Origin: Membranipora membranacea | Taxonomy: Eukaryota; Bryozoa; Gymnolaemata; Cheilostomatida; Membraniporidae | Assembly: GCA_914767715.1 (NCBI GenBank) | Contig: OU612072.1 | Span: 15,562,001-15,626,000, forward strand | Direction of reading: 5' to 3' | Length of the DNA: 64,000 nt | In this document: positions 23,501-33,336 of the stretch, piece by piece | Layout: every line of letters starts with the position of its first letter | Position numbering within the stretch: the stretch's first letter is position 1 | Notes under the pieces: model-generated | Databases searched by the model: none | Seen by the model: only the letters and a program-made list of their open reading frames with translations | What the model was told of the DNA's origin: nothing | Translations under genes and position numbers: made by a program

Positions 23501-26500
23501 AGGGGTATCAAACGTCCCGTCCAACAATTTACTACTATCTGTGACCTCAGGCACTGGATCTTCACTCCTTGTTATCTCAACTAAAACAATAAAAGAATAG
23601 GGCATGATAACAATTCAATTTTTGGGATTTCCCATTGAGATAATATGATATTGTCTGGGAAGTCCGGTTCATTTTTGCGCTTTGAGAATACCAAATTCTA
23701 TCCCAGGATTGGGAGAAATAGAGATAAACAGCCATGATGAAAGTCGATAGTCATTATCTTTCAGAGATAAATGCTGAACATCATGAAAATAACCACCACC
23801 ACCACCACCACAAATAACACATGAAAATTTGCAAACTATTTAATCATGCAGGCTAGGGAATTTGAAAGCAGAATGAAAAACTTGGTAGCATAAAAACTTT
23901 ATTAATTGAGAAAATTTTACTAGGACTGCTCTTTTGTGCAAAACGAACTGAATTGAGAGGCAACACTTTACTCATCTGTTACAGCAATGCCGGATGTGTA
24001 AATTATAAAGTCTAAGGATTAATTTTTTTTCTGTTTTTTATTTTCATGCCCAGGTTGCCTTCCTTACTTATATTGTGATGAAACCTCTAAAGGTCGCCTC
24101 TAATTTTTAGAAGATGATCATTGGTTCAGTAATAAAGATTATATATATAGAATTAGCGAACCCAGAAAAGCATGAATGGAAGCACTGTGATAAGAGCTTT
24201 AACTGCACTGATGCATCTACACTCATAGTATGTAGTTTTTCCAGTCTAAAAAGTCCAGACACAGTAAGCATGAGTGGAACTCTCCTGATTTGAAGTCTGA
24301 ACCCCGATGTAAGGAGGTCTGAGGACCAGTGATCTCATGCAGGACCATAATTGAATGTCCCATAAACACAGTTTCGTCAGAGACTATAGATATATCTATA
24401 GTCTCTGGTTTCGTATTATTTGATATCCTGGAAACCCATTCATAAGTGCTATAATTGTTACCATTACTGGGTGTGTACCACTTGAAAAATGCAGGTAAGT
24501 GCAAAACTTGTAGTAAGATATTATATCGAAGTGTAGGCCTATTGGGAATTGTCAATGTTCAACTCCCTGATATGAAGAACATTCGAAGCATTCCTGTCCT
24601 GTACAGTCAAGAGTGAAAATTATTTGTCTGCATGAGCCTCAGAAAACTGACTTAACTTTTAAAGGTTTTTATGCTCATCATGAAGTCAGCAAATCACAAG
24701 TTTGAACTAAAGATAAGCTCGGACTGAAAACTCCTGGACGTTCAACTTACTCCCTGATACGAAGAATATTGAGCTGTATGACACTCAGACTGGGCCACCA
24801 ACTCCTGGACTGTTATTAGAAGTGGTAAGGTAAGGTTGGACAAACCTGGAGTGCTTTGCTGATGACTATCTTCAGTTGTAGCAGCAGTAGTCTCCTCGCC
24901 TGTGATTGGATCAGCAGCTGAGAAAGGGGTGGATGTAGTAGGAGTGGCAGCGAAGGGGTCAAGTTGTATATCCTCCCCTAGAAGGCTGACAGCAGGAAGC
25001 TGTGGTAGCTCTACTATCTGCCCACCGGCAGCAGCTGGTGTATCTAAAATGAGAGAACCAAATATGGAAATTCAGCATACTATCCGATTATAATTAATAC
25101 CTTAAAGGAGTACCGAGTTCGTCTGAGGAAACTATCGTCTTTTCACACATGCTGGGAATGATGAAATTTATTGCTAATTAAAATTGGTGCTACCTAGCAT
25201 AAGGCCTAAGCCAAATAAGATTCACTACACTCTAGCCAACATTTTCTCTCTAGGGTATTACAGCTAACATTGAAGGGATGTGAATCAGGGTCTAATCGCT
25301 GCTTTAACCAGGTTAACCGAGAGGTTGTTCTGTTACTGGGTTTCTCTTGTTGCAGCAGGAGACCATGATGCCAAAGCTCTCTGCTATTGATAGTATCAGT
25401 ATTTATCATACACTTAATCATTATTTACTATAAATCATTAAGTCTATGATATTTATACTGCATTCTAAACACAAGCTACGGGCGAATTCATATCAGCTTC
25501 AAAATCTTCCATATGATGATCAAAGGGATGCTATCCACCCTCATCAGAAGAAGATCTAGTAAAGTTATTAGGAAAACCATGACTTGGAAACTCCCGCTTT
25601 ATTTTGCAACTGCTGCAACTCTTATATGCCTGATGTGAGACTTGACCCTAAACGAGCTTACTCAGTCAATCATCAGCTTTAAAAGTACAATGGACTTCAA
25701 AATGTTTGTGAATTAGTGTGAATAATGTGCATGCTTTTAACTTTACAACTTGGATGAATGACATGTAATAAGCTAGGCTTATCATGTTAGCAAATCTAAA
25801 GCAAAGACTTTTGGTGCATAGCTGAGAGCAAAGTTGAGTTTAGAGGTAGCCTGTCTTGACAAGGTTGTAAATACAGGCTGGTATTCACTGCATTTCCATG
25901 TTAGTTTTGAGGTAGATCTGAGGCTAATTAAGAGGGTTTTCGAGCTATTGAAATGGCTCCGAGATCGCCCTGAGCTCCAACGTTCATCTCGCACATATCA
26001 TGGCGTGGCCGAGCGGTTAGCATCAAAGACTCTGACGTGGGAGGCCGGGATCAAATCCCGGTGGCGGTAGACTTTTTGATGTTTTTTTTTCTCAGCTCTA
26101 TAATGGGAATGGCTGCATATTTCGAGATCGAGCCGACAGGTGACAACTCAGCACGATCTAGGCCGACCTCAAAATTCACATGGAAACATGGTGATTGAGG
26201 TACTGCCAACATGTCACATACCAGATACCATCAACACCAAACCAAAATTATTGTCCTAAGGTATTCACCTAAGAATTATTAGGTTCAAACATGCGGGTTA
26301 CACTGCTACTTGACCAAGTTGTTTGTGACAACCATCATTTTAGGTGTATGATGAACACTTAGAAACTAGAAAAAAGTCACAAAATTACACCCAGCTTATC
26401 CTGAGAGACTATCAATCATACCTTGACCAGGTGGTGATGCGTCTGTGTCTTCTTTTAATCCCTGTGTCAGGTTATCAGCACTGCTGTCACCTCTAAAACA

Positions 26501-29500
26501 TAACAATGCAAATTGACCACTACTATTCAATAAGTTGTGGGGTCGGAAGGTGTTCTCTAGGACTTTGGGTAAATATGATGAGCAAAGAGGGCAGAAGCAT
26601 CAAAATTGAACTTCACAATGTCAGCAAGTATCCTAACATGATGAAATCATCATTCATGCAATAATAGTGTCAGTCTAGTTCACATATATCAACAAGGGAG
26701 TTAAAAAGGAAAAGAAAGTCGTCACCTGTTTACAAAAACTAAAGCTGATATCAAGCTTGGATAACTGACAGTGCTACTGTACTGTTGGGATTTAGATTTG
26801 AACTAAACTGGCGATCTCTATCTATATTTGATTTGTAGTGATTGATGACATTTGGGCCTATAAAACTTATGTGATCTGATCACCAAGCAATTGTATAACA
26901 GCAATTATAATCCACCGGACAAAAATGAGATATAGCCATTCTACAAATTTCCAACTAAACTGGGTCAAGATTGAGAATGAAGGCCTATGCCGCAATAGCT
27001 GTCAATTTTGTCACAATTCATAAGTAACATCAAATAAGCTAAGTACTGTACTAGTATTCAGTAATACAGTCTCTGTTTGTGGGCATGGCTTTCACCAAGG
27101 ATGATTGAGAGTTCCTTGTTTACTGGATATCAGAAGCAAGCAGGTCTAATACTTAGAATTGTTAACTTTGAGTCGAGTCCTATGGGAGATAGAAGTATTT
27201 GATAGGAATTTGGAGCGAATCTCCAAGGGAAAAACCAGAGGCCTAGCACATGAGATGAGCCGATCAAAGGAACACAAACACAAACCTCTAGCAGCTTTGG
27301 GAACACCTCCCACACCCAACAAATGCATGTACCATAGTAATAATGTGCTCAATTTTGAACCCTTCAAGGCATAATATTGACTTAGCCATAAGCGCAACAA
27401 GTTGTTGTACACACATTTATGAAAATCAATAAAGTTGTGAACAAGGCTAACAAAACAGTACTCTATGTTTGCCTACCTTTTTACGCTACAACTCACCAGT
27501 TTTAAACCATATCAGTGCGAGTATATTTCTACTGATTCTTAACTAGTGGTTGCTACTAACTCAGTGGCTCATTAAAAGAGCAGCATAATCCCTTACTACT
27601 ACCTTGCTAAACTAAACAGCCACAGCTAATGACTATCCCCGCATTCACTCAAGTGAATCATTATTATGACTCAATCATTTCAATAGATCATCACTATCTA
27701 AAGCGCACACAATGTAACACTGAGCCCTTATCAAAATATGCAGGCTACTAGTATTATATGCATGTAGGTCTATAACGGTGTTACACTGATACGCTATACT
27801 AAGATATTCAGTTGGAAAGTATTGATGGAATCTGAGATTTTGTGTTGCTAGGAAACTAAATGCTTGGCCGAATGAATGACTATTTTGACACAAAATGTTG
27901 TTGAGAAAAATACAAGCCAATACAGCTCTATAGCCAGTACGGCCCCTTCTAGATAACAACGGCAGAGGCGCTGCTCACAATCAAGCATGTGTCATACAGA
28001 CAAAAGTTAATGATAGAAACTTGGTATGGATGATTAAATGGAAACTTGAAGAAATTAAGACCGCAAATCAAGACCTCCACAATAAAATCCCACTTAGAAA
28101 TTTCACCGCCAACCCTAGAAAGTAACCTCACTCACCTTTCACCAATCGGCAGTTTTTCGATGATATCGCCGAGTGTTTGAGAGACGAGTTTGAGATTTTC
28201 CTGGTGCTGAGGAGCTGTGATGACCCAGTTCCGGTCTGTCCAGCGCTCGTTCTCGTCCAGCTCACGTATATTCTCAAACGGATCTGCACCTCTGACACTC
28301 GTCCTATCAGCAGAGGTTGCCTCCACCTAGGCACAAGCAATTAAGGGACAATATACCTCAACATGCAGTATAAAAAGGGTGTAGCCTATTGGCCTCAAGA
28401 AAAGGCTTACTGTATAAACATGTGTTTTGTCTATAGTTGTCAAGCTAAACAAAATGTGCATTGCCAGTTATCGTAAATTCTTCACAATCATCAAGTAGTC
28501 CAGTATATTTATTTCTCATAGTCAAATTCCTCTAGCCAATCATCTCAGTCTATCCAATCAAATCTTCTTCATTTATTACATATCATTTGCATCAACGAAA
28601 ATCTGATGACAAGAACTTCCTGCATGGTAAAGAATTTGGTCACAGCTGACAATATCAATCATCCATAAAGTTATAATAAACTCTAGTTTATGAGAGTATG
28701 TAATATCAATATGGATTATACAATTCTGACGATCCGATTCCAGCAGTTCAGTGTGAAGGTAAACTATGTTCTCTTTATATCTGCACATGGATATGGAGTT
28801 TACAGTTAGGTATTTGCAAAGTATTAAACCATTGAATTGTATGTACATACCTTCTCTGTGATAAGCTCTAGCCCTTTCTCAGCTGCTAAATCGCCAACAG
28901 CTTTTGTTTCTGCAGGCTGCGCTAAATCCGCGGATTCCTATAACAAAGAAAGCAATTCCTGATAGAACACATGGCAGGAGAAATACAAGAGAATAGTAAT
29001 GCGTATTATGATTTTGTTTCATTTTTTGCATTTCCAAACAGTTTCAACTTCCACCAGACACAAGAATTGTCCCATTAGGAAACGGAGACACAGCCAACCA
29101 AAGCCCTTTTCTTACCACTGAGGTATCCATAACTGTGCAGCTATGAAGACGGTGTGTTTCAGCAGCAGTTTAGGTCAGCATTAAAAGATAAAATTCATAC
29201 TAATCCTCGCTTACAGCCCTATGTAAATGTGAGCAACATTTGAGGATGACCTAGCTGCTTTGTCTATGACTAATCAAAGATAGAAATAATGTTCCTCAAG
29301 CAAGGTACCCTTCCTAATCTTAATATACACAAAGTAACAAATTAGCTAATTGACTATCACTGTTTAAATACCTCCAGCTCATTAATAGACAAAATCATAT
29401 CTCTATCAAAAAAGAGTAGACGATCTAATAAAAAACTTGTCAGAGATGGGAGTGCTGTATTATAAGACAATAATCAACTAAAGAAATTAGGCAGCAACTT

Positions 29501-31117
29501 TTCTCTATATGAGCATTCTATATATAAAGCGCTTTCGAATGTACAGGTAAGATATAGATTGATAATTATGTATGAACTCTTAACATGCTATTGAACCTAT
29601 CCCACAGTCTGCAAACATGTCAATGACTATTATATCAAACAGAAGGGAAACAACCTGTGATATTAACAATCAGAGCAGAATATATAAATACACAGGCAGC
29701 GGAGTTATGGTAGGGCAGCAGTCAGAAAATCCTAAAAACAAACATCTGACGTAGCAAAACACTTTGCTCAACAATTGATAGATTTATATGATCTTAGATC
29801 TTAGAACTTAGGCCTACTATTTTTTGGAAATTTGCCAAGGTAGAAAGACTGCTGCAATAAAAGCAAGCGCGACTAAATCTGAGAAGGGATTTCCCAGTTG
29901 TCAAGATAGGATGAATAATTATGCAGATAACAGAAGTTGTCTTTTCTGTAACAAAGGGAGGACAATCCCTACGGCAAATCAGATTATTGATCATGATTTG
30001 AAAACAACGACCTCATGTAGCTTCAGAAACTCAGACACAATGTAAAACCTGACAATGACTTTAGACAAATCCGTTACTCAAAATTATTGGTCTGTTGGCC
30101 TTCAATGCGGACAATTTTGTTAACAAAATATTCAACATTCCACAATGAAATATTTGGCAAGTCTCGATCATCCCAGCAAAAAGGTTCAGATATGGAATTT
30201 GGAAGGTTTAACCAAGGAGTAACAGGCCGGGTCTCCTTGGTTTAAGTCAATCCCTCTCCCACCCCCTCAATCCTACATGTGACTGGGTATGATTAAGGTT
30301 CAATTCTCTCGGCTAGGGAGGATATGGAGAAAAGCAATTGCAACATACACCAGTCAAAGCTTTCCATTGCTATTTGGACAAGGATAATTGCTTTGTGTAT
30401 CGATTGTGCAAGTGGGATGTTGTCATAGTATACAGCATCAATTGTGACCTTGCTAATGATTGAGCAATATCTATTCTACATCACGATGTGTTGTTAGGAC
30501 CAAATTCATCTTAGACATCATATTATGCAAAACTGTATTTATTTTTGGCACAGTTTACCATGATTCATCTGATCGCTCGGATAGCTGGCTTTGGTTGCAC
30601 CCAAGTTGCTGTCACCGATCTGATTTAGACACTGATACATACATTTGCATACAGCCTATCATAGATGACACAAATAAATTTGATGAAATTTCTTGGCAAT
30701 AGATCCGCACTTCATTGGATGCTGATTATTCTTAAACAAATGAGACTAGGCACACATGCTAACCTGGTGCAATTACATCACGTGGGCAAAGATTTGGACT
30801 GCCAGTCATCATTTTATCCAGGAATATGAACTTTATCAGAGGTGAGATGTGGCAGTTTTCAGTCACAATCACTTTTCTTACTTTTCCTTTTATATGCAAG
30901 AAACTAGGAATACAAAGATGTATTTCACAAAGGAAAATACAGGCACTTGTTAACTGCATAAATAATAATAAACACTGACCTGCAAATTGTTGTCTGCAGA
31001 AGGTTTCAGTTCTCCCAAAACCGGTCGAGCAGCGGCTGTTTTCCTTACTGGTGTATTTAATTTAAATGTATTAAACCCTTCTAGAAGACTGTCTAGTGAG
31101 TTCTCATCAAGAGACAT
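5504..31117 (-). CDS. TACC: TACC-family centrosomal/spindle coiled-coil protein, 25 coding exons
   Basis: Coding exons, 5' to 3': 31117-30980, 28937-28851, 28326-28136, 26492-26422, 25043-24846, 23580-23380, 22938-21740 (or to 21722), 21526-21181, 20656-20428, 18831-18753, 18339-18249, 17660-17239, 16854-16795, 16500-16297, 15384-15204, 13852-13700, 12689-12631, 12212-12109, 11599-11473, 8727-8617, 7815-7687, 7268-7156, 6831-6720, 6192-6037, 5569-5504. All phases agree and the sum is 1609 codons including the stop. TACC proteins bind microtubule polymerases of the XMAP215/ch-TOG family and Aurora A at centrosomes and spindles. Diagnostic features are the C-terminal coiled coil (about 1381-1608; RYDKIRESV, KNSEIKSSFNQFE, final ECDELTKICDNLI), a FKESALARQSLYRKFDPL block (about 1304), and SDP/DPF-like motifs of the form ADPFGTKSKVQLSPP and YTINWDEIDEFADPF. 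The protein is much longer than human TACC1 or TACC3, through repeat arrays at about 230-695, 696-780 and 945-1084. The start ATG begins MSLDENSLDSLLEGF. The exon 7 donor is ambiguous between two GTAAGA sites, both in phase. Confidence 0.9.
9461..9481 (-). CDS. TACC: Candidate alternative first coding exon of TACC
   Basis: ATG followed by VDLLEK ends at a good donor (AAAAG|GTACGT) in phase 0, matching the next exon at 8727-8617. The same frame has a stop shortly upstream, and there is no acceptor between that stop and the donor, so it can only be used as a first exon. It would give a short isoform of about 236 residues made of the coiled coil alone. Vertebrate TACC genes also use internal promoters. 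Seen: ATG, donor and phase. Inferred: promoter use. Confidence 0.45.
11629..11648. repeat. (AT)n microsatellite
   Basis: Ten AT units upstream of TACC exon 19 in the intron. Similar AT runs occur at about 12521-12538 and 20910-20934. Confidence 0.8.
12354..12399. repeat. GCCTTGTCACG inverted repeat, copy 1
   Basis: GCCTTGTCACGCAGG pairs with GGCCACGTGACAAGGC across a short spacer. Related hairpins are at 51502-51552 and 57889-57928. It lies in a TACC intron. Confidence 0.6.
12985..13664. mobile_element. hAT-like non-autonomous DNA transposon, long copy
   Basis: The element spans 12993-13656 and is flanked by identical 8-base repeats TAATCAAC (12985-12992, 13657-13664). Its ends match the element at 38494-38781 (CATTGAAATCCATATCTGGAATAGCAT at the left, AGAAGAATCTAATTC at the right). 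Relative to that copy it carries about 376 extra internal bases (roughly 13114-13490). Short inverted ends (CATTGAA / complement of the TAATTCTGTG end) and an 8-base duplication fit a hAT-type element. It contains no transposase frame. It ends about 36 bases from TACC exon 13852-13700. Confidence 0.7.
17240..17590 (-). repeat. Coding tandem repeat, 84 bp, in TACC
   Basis: Within TACC exon 17660-17239 a 28-residue unit is repeated four to five times. Its core is ADPFGTKSKVQLSPPAKAQA and it starts with PPPxFDDM. The leftmost two or three DNA copies are nearly identical, pointing to recent duplication or gene conversion. Each unit carries one DPF and one SPP motif. Confidence 0.85.
19321..19450. 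repeat. Inverted-repeat element in TACC intron
   Basis: GGTGGAGAGAGTGCCTTCCAT near 19331 is complementary, with few mismatches, to ATGGAAGGCACTCTTTCCGCC near 19421. The ends read TATTATTG and CAATAATT. It looks like a fold-back MITE with no coding capacity. Confidence 0.55.
21310..21495 (-). repeat. Coding repeat EDQPIKT, about 36 bp, in TACC
   Basis: TACC exon 21526-21181 contains five units of about 12 residues with the core EDQPIKT (variants EENKPIKS, EDQPIKTK). They precede the conserved YTINWDEIDEFADPF block. The repeats are Glu/Asp- and Lys-balanced and probably unstructured. Confidence 0.8.
21740..23580 (-). repeat. LNxTFD repeat array in TACC
   Basis: Exons 22938-21740 and 23580-23380 encode about 16 short motifs of the form (P/E/D)LNxTFD or PLDQTFD, such as LDQTFE, LNQTFD, LNKTFD, LNATFD, LNSTFN, LNETFD and LNRTFD. 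Spacing is irregular (about 12-40 residues) and the linkers are acidic, rich in E, D, T, S and A. Each could be a short linear interaction motif. I do not know a described partner. Confidence 0.85.
23160..23335 (-). mobile_element. tRNA-derived SINE, family A copy 2
   Basis: Read on the minus strand, box A-like TGGCTTAGTTGGTTAAAGTG (near 23320) is followed by box B-like GGTTGAGGGTCTAAATCCC (23257-23275) and a tail with CCATTGACTACTAGG and GATGTGGCG, as in the copy at 1726-1960. It lies in a TACC intron, about 45 bases downstream of exon 23580-23380. Confidence 0.75.
24371..24414. mobile_element. Perfect 30-bp palindrome between 7-bp direct repeats
   Basis: GTTTCGT occurs at 24371-24377 and 24408-24414. 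Between them 24378-24407 is a perfect palindrome with arms CAGAGACTATAGATA and no spacer. The palindrome fills the interval exactly, as expected of an insertion with target duplication. It lies in a TACC intron. Confidence 0.7.
25850..26220. repeat. Inverted-repeat element enclosing a tRNA-like sequence
   Basis: CATTTCCATGTTAGTTTTGAGGT near 25899 pairs imperfectly with ACCTCAAAATTCACATGGAAA near 26167, enclosing the tRNA-like segment at 26002-26068. The arrangement suggests a fold-back element that captured or carries a pol III unit. Confidence 0.5.
26002..26068 (+). pseudogene. tRNA-like (Leu/Ser-type) pseudogene or SINE head
   Basis: Box A (TGGCCGAGCGGTTAGC) and a box B-like GGGATCAAATCCC form a plausible D arm and T arm, and a T run follows within 20 bases as a pol III terminator. 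At about 67 bases it is too short for a class II tRNA with its variable arm, and the anticodon arm is not convincing, so I treat it as a pseudogene. Confidence 0.6.
29116..29130 (-). CDS. TACC: Candidate alternative first coding exon of TACC (MDTSV)
   Basis: A five-codon ATG frame ends at GTG|GTAAG in phase 0, which fits exon 2 (28937-28851). It would replace the 46-codon exon 1 that starts at 31117. An AG acceptor also precedes it, so a cassette exon is possible but would be very short. Support is the ATG, donor and phase only. Confidence 0.35.
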
Positions 31118-33336
31118 TGTTCAGTTTGCTGTAAAACAAAAGTAGATCGATACCGTCTTGAATCACATACAGACAGACTTCTCCTGTTCAGACTTCTGTT
31201 CAGACTGTTTTATAGAGTATCCAATGAGATCCTCAACTCTTTAAAATGTGGGTGTCACTGTGGAACTGACATATATTTAAACGATAAACTTGCGTCCATG
31301 TATAGTCTCGACACCCTGTGATACCTAGTTGCTTGTTGTTTTTTCGGGTATCAGTACGGGTCTGATGGGGCACAGGAGCATTTGAGGTTGGATGCTCATC
31401 CTGACACCATCGCGATCCGCCGGGAACCGAACACGGCTTCTCTCGATTGGAAAACCCATGCCTTACCCAATGCACCGTGGCTGCTCCCTGGTATATATAT
31501 TTATACAGTATGTGAATCAGATAAATAAGACCAGCGCAAGTGATTAATTAGCCTACTGTATGATATTATTAGAAATAAATTGATGTTGAAAACTTCCTTG
31601 CTGCATTACTAGAAAGCATGCATGTATCCTGTCGGTGCTTTAGTACCAACCCTGTCATTAGGTGATGTTGATAATATGAGGCACATACACACTTCAAAAG
31701 ACTAAATGTGTTTTTATGGAATGAATGAAGGTATGAAATTATACAAGAGTTGATAACACATGCGGTTTGTGCATTACTTAGCCAGTTATAATTAATAATC
31801 ATTAAAGATAAACTTCAGTGGGTGGATAGCAGTAGAGTAGACGAGTAGTGTCACGCTAATTACCTCACCTCCGTCAAGGCTCAAACACATACAATACACA
31901 CATACATGTAACATTGTAAGTCAACAACAGTTGAGTTACAACACAGAACAGAGACGCTAGCTTGGGGAAGTTTTTGTCAGTACTGATAATTATAAGATAA
32001 TTATACAGTGGGAATTTGCTGATTATGATGATGATCAATATTCTTTATTGGATTGGGGGCCATTTTATTAGTATTACCAAGGTACCAACCAAGAATACTC
32101 CAACCAATGATCATAGACTCCATGGCATTACCAACCTAGGAGTAACAACTTTACTTAGTAAGAGATAAAAAGGGGTCAATCTCAATCTGTCTGTAAAAGC
32201 AATGAGTGAGAGGATTTCTCAGATTCCATTGACAACTTTGAACTGAAATTACAACATCATAACAACTTAACATTCATCAAAGTTCAAAATAAAATTTCTA
32301 AAAAGGAACTAGGTCCAGGAGGAATTTAAAACAGGGATATTTCCCAATTTAAATACTGTCATGACAATCTGTTCTGTTGATGAGCACTCACCTACTAAGC
32401 CAGTTGGTTTTGCCATCTAGCTATTAACTGTGTGAGAATATATGACTTTTCAGCCAGTGTATAGAGTTTTTGCAAACTTTCTCTCACTCACTTCAACTTT
32501 TCAAAAAAAGTTCAGGGGATATCCGGTTTTGAATGATTTCGCGCTTATAGGCGGAGCTTACATCGCTAAGAGTTGTCTCTCCATCCTAATAATAGCAAAG
32601 ATATTAGGATTCTAACTATAGAAAACCTTTTTATAGTCTCCAATAAATAGATACCTGTAAAATCAGCCATCCGGTCTGAGAGTACAAACAAAAATGAGTA
32701 GTGAGAAAAAGTTCACTCTGCTCTGGGCAAACAGAAACTTGGAAAATAAGCAACAACTTACTAACTCTCCATCCAACAATTTGCAGTGTGAGTAACTTTG
32801 AGTGAGTTATTATTAACAGGTTGAGCATCAAGTTCATATGTTGGTGAAATCTGATTTTAAATTGTGATATATCCCACAATGCATAAACCAAGGAGTTACT
32901 CCTTGTATAAACACTAGTCTACAGCAGGAGCATATCTTTCTCTCCTCTGTCAGGGAAATGAGATCATTCATGACTAATACTCATGTTACTGTAACTTCAT
33001 TGAATGGATCTAGCTGGATAAATCAATGCAGAGCTCTCCTTACTCACTTTCACTAGAGTTCAGACTTCATTCACAGTTAGAACGTTTAAGCTTTCCTGAA
33101 TAATATTGGTAGTGAAGATTAGGAGCAGCTAGAGTTACTAGTTACACGTATGTACTGTAGACAGTAGTGGGGTATTCTGGTTGTAGATCTAGTAGACTGG
33201 ACACAAGGCCCAATGGCTTATTCAGTCTGTGCATTTTGCTTCACCATCTTAGTGTTGTTTTCTGTAAACACTATTATCTATTGTAGACACATCATTGCTG
33301 GATCAGGGGAAAACGAAACATTAACAAAACTGGATA
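31118..33336. promoter_or_regulatory. Head-to-head intergenic region between TACC and ZFYVE19
   Basis: The two start codons (31117 minus, 33337 plus) point away from each other across 2.2 kb. This region must hold both 5' UTRs and promoters, perhaps with non-coding first exons. A SINE occupies about 31290-31490. I see no obvious TATA box that I would rely on and no gene in the interval. Confidence 0.5.
31290..31490 (-). mobile_element. tRNA-derived SINE, family B
   Basis: On the minus strand a box A-like GGTGCATTGGGTAAGGC (31460-31476) is followed by a box B-like GTGTTCGGTTCCCGGCGG (31418-31435), then a GC-richer body unlike family A. It lies within 400 bases upstream of the TACC start codon and could affect that promoter. 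The 3' end is not sharply defined. Confidence 0.65.

Noticed and set aside
28128-28340. Alternative minus-strand frame of 70 codons
   Set aside because: It overlaps TACC exon 28326-28136 in another frame. The VEATSADRTS frame joins its neighbours in phase and carries an ADPF motif.
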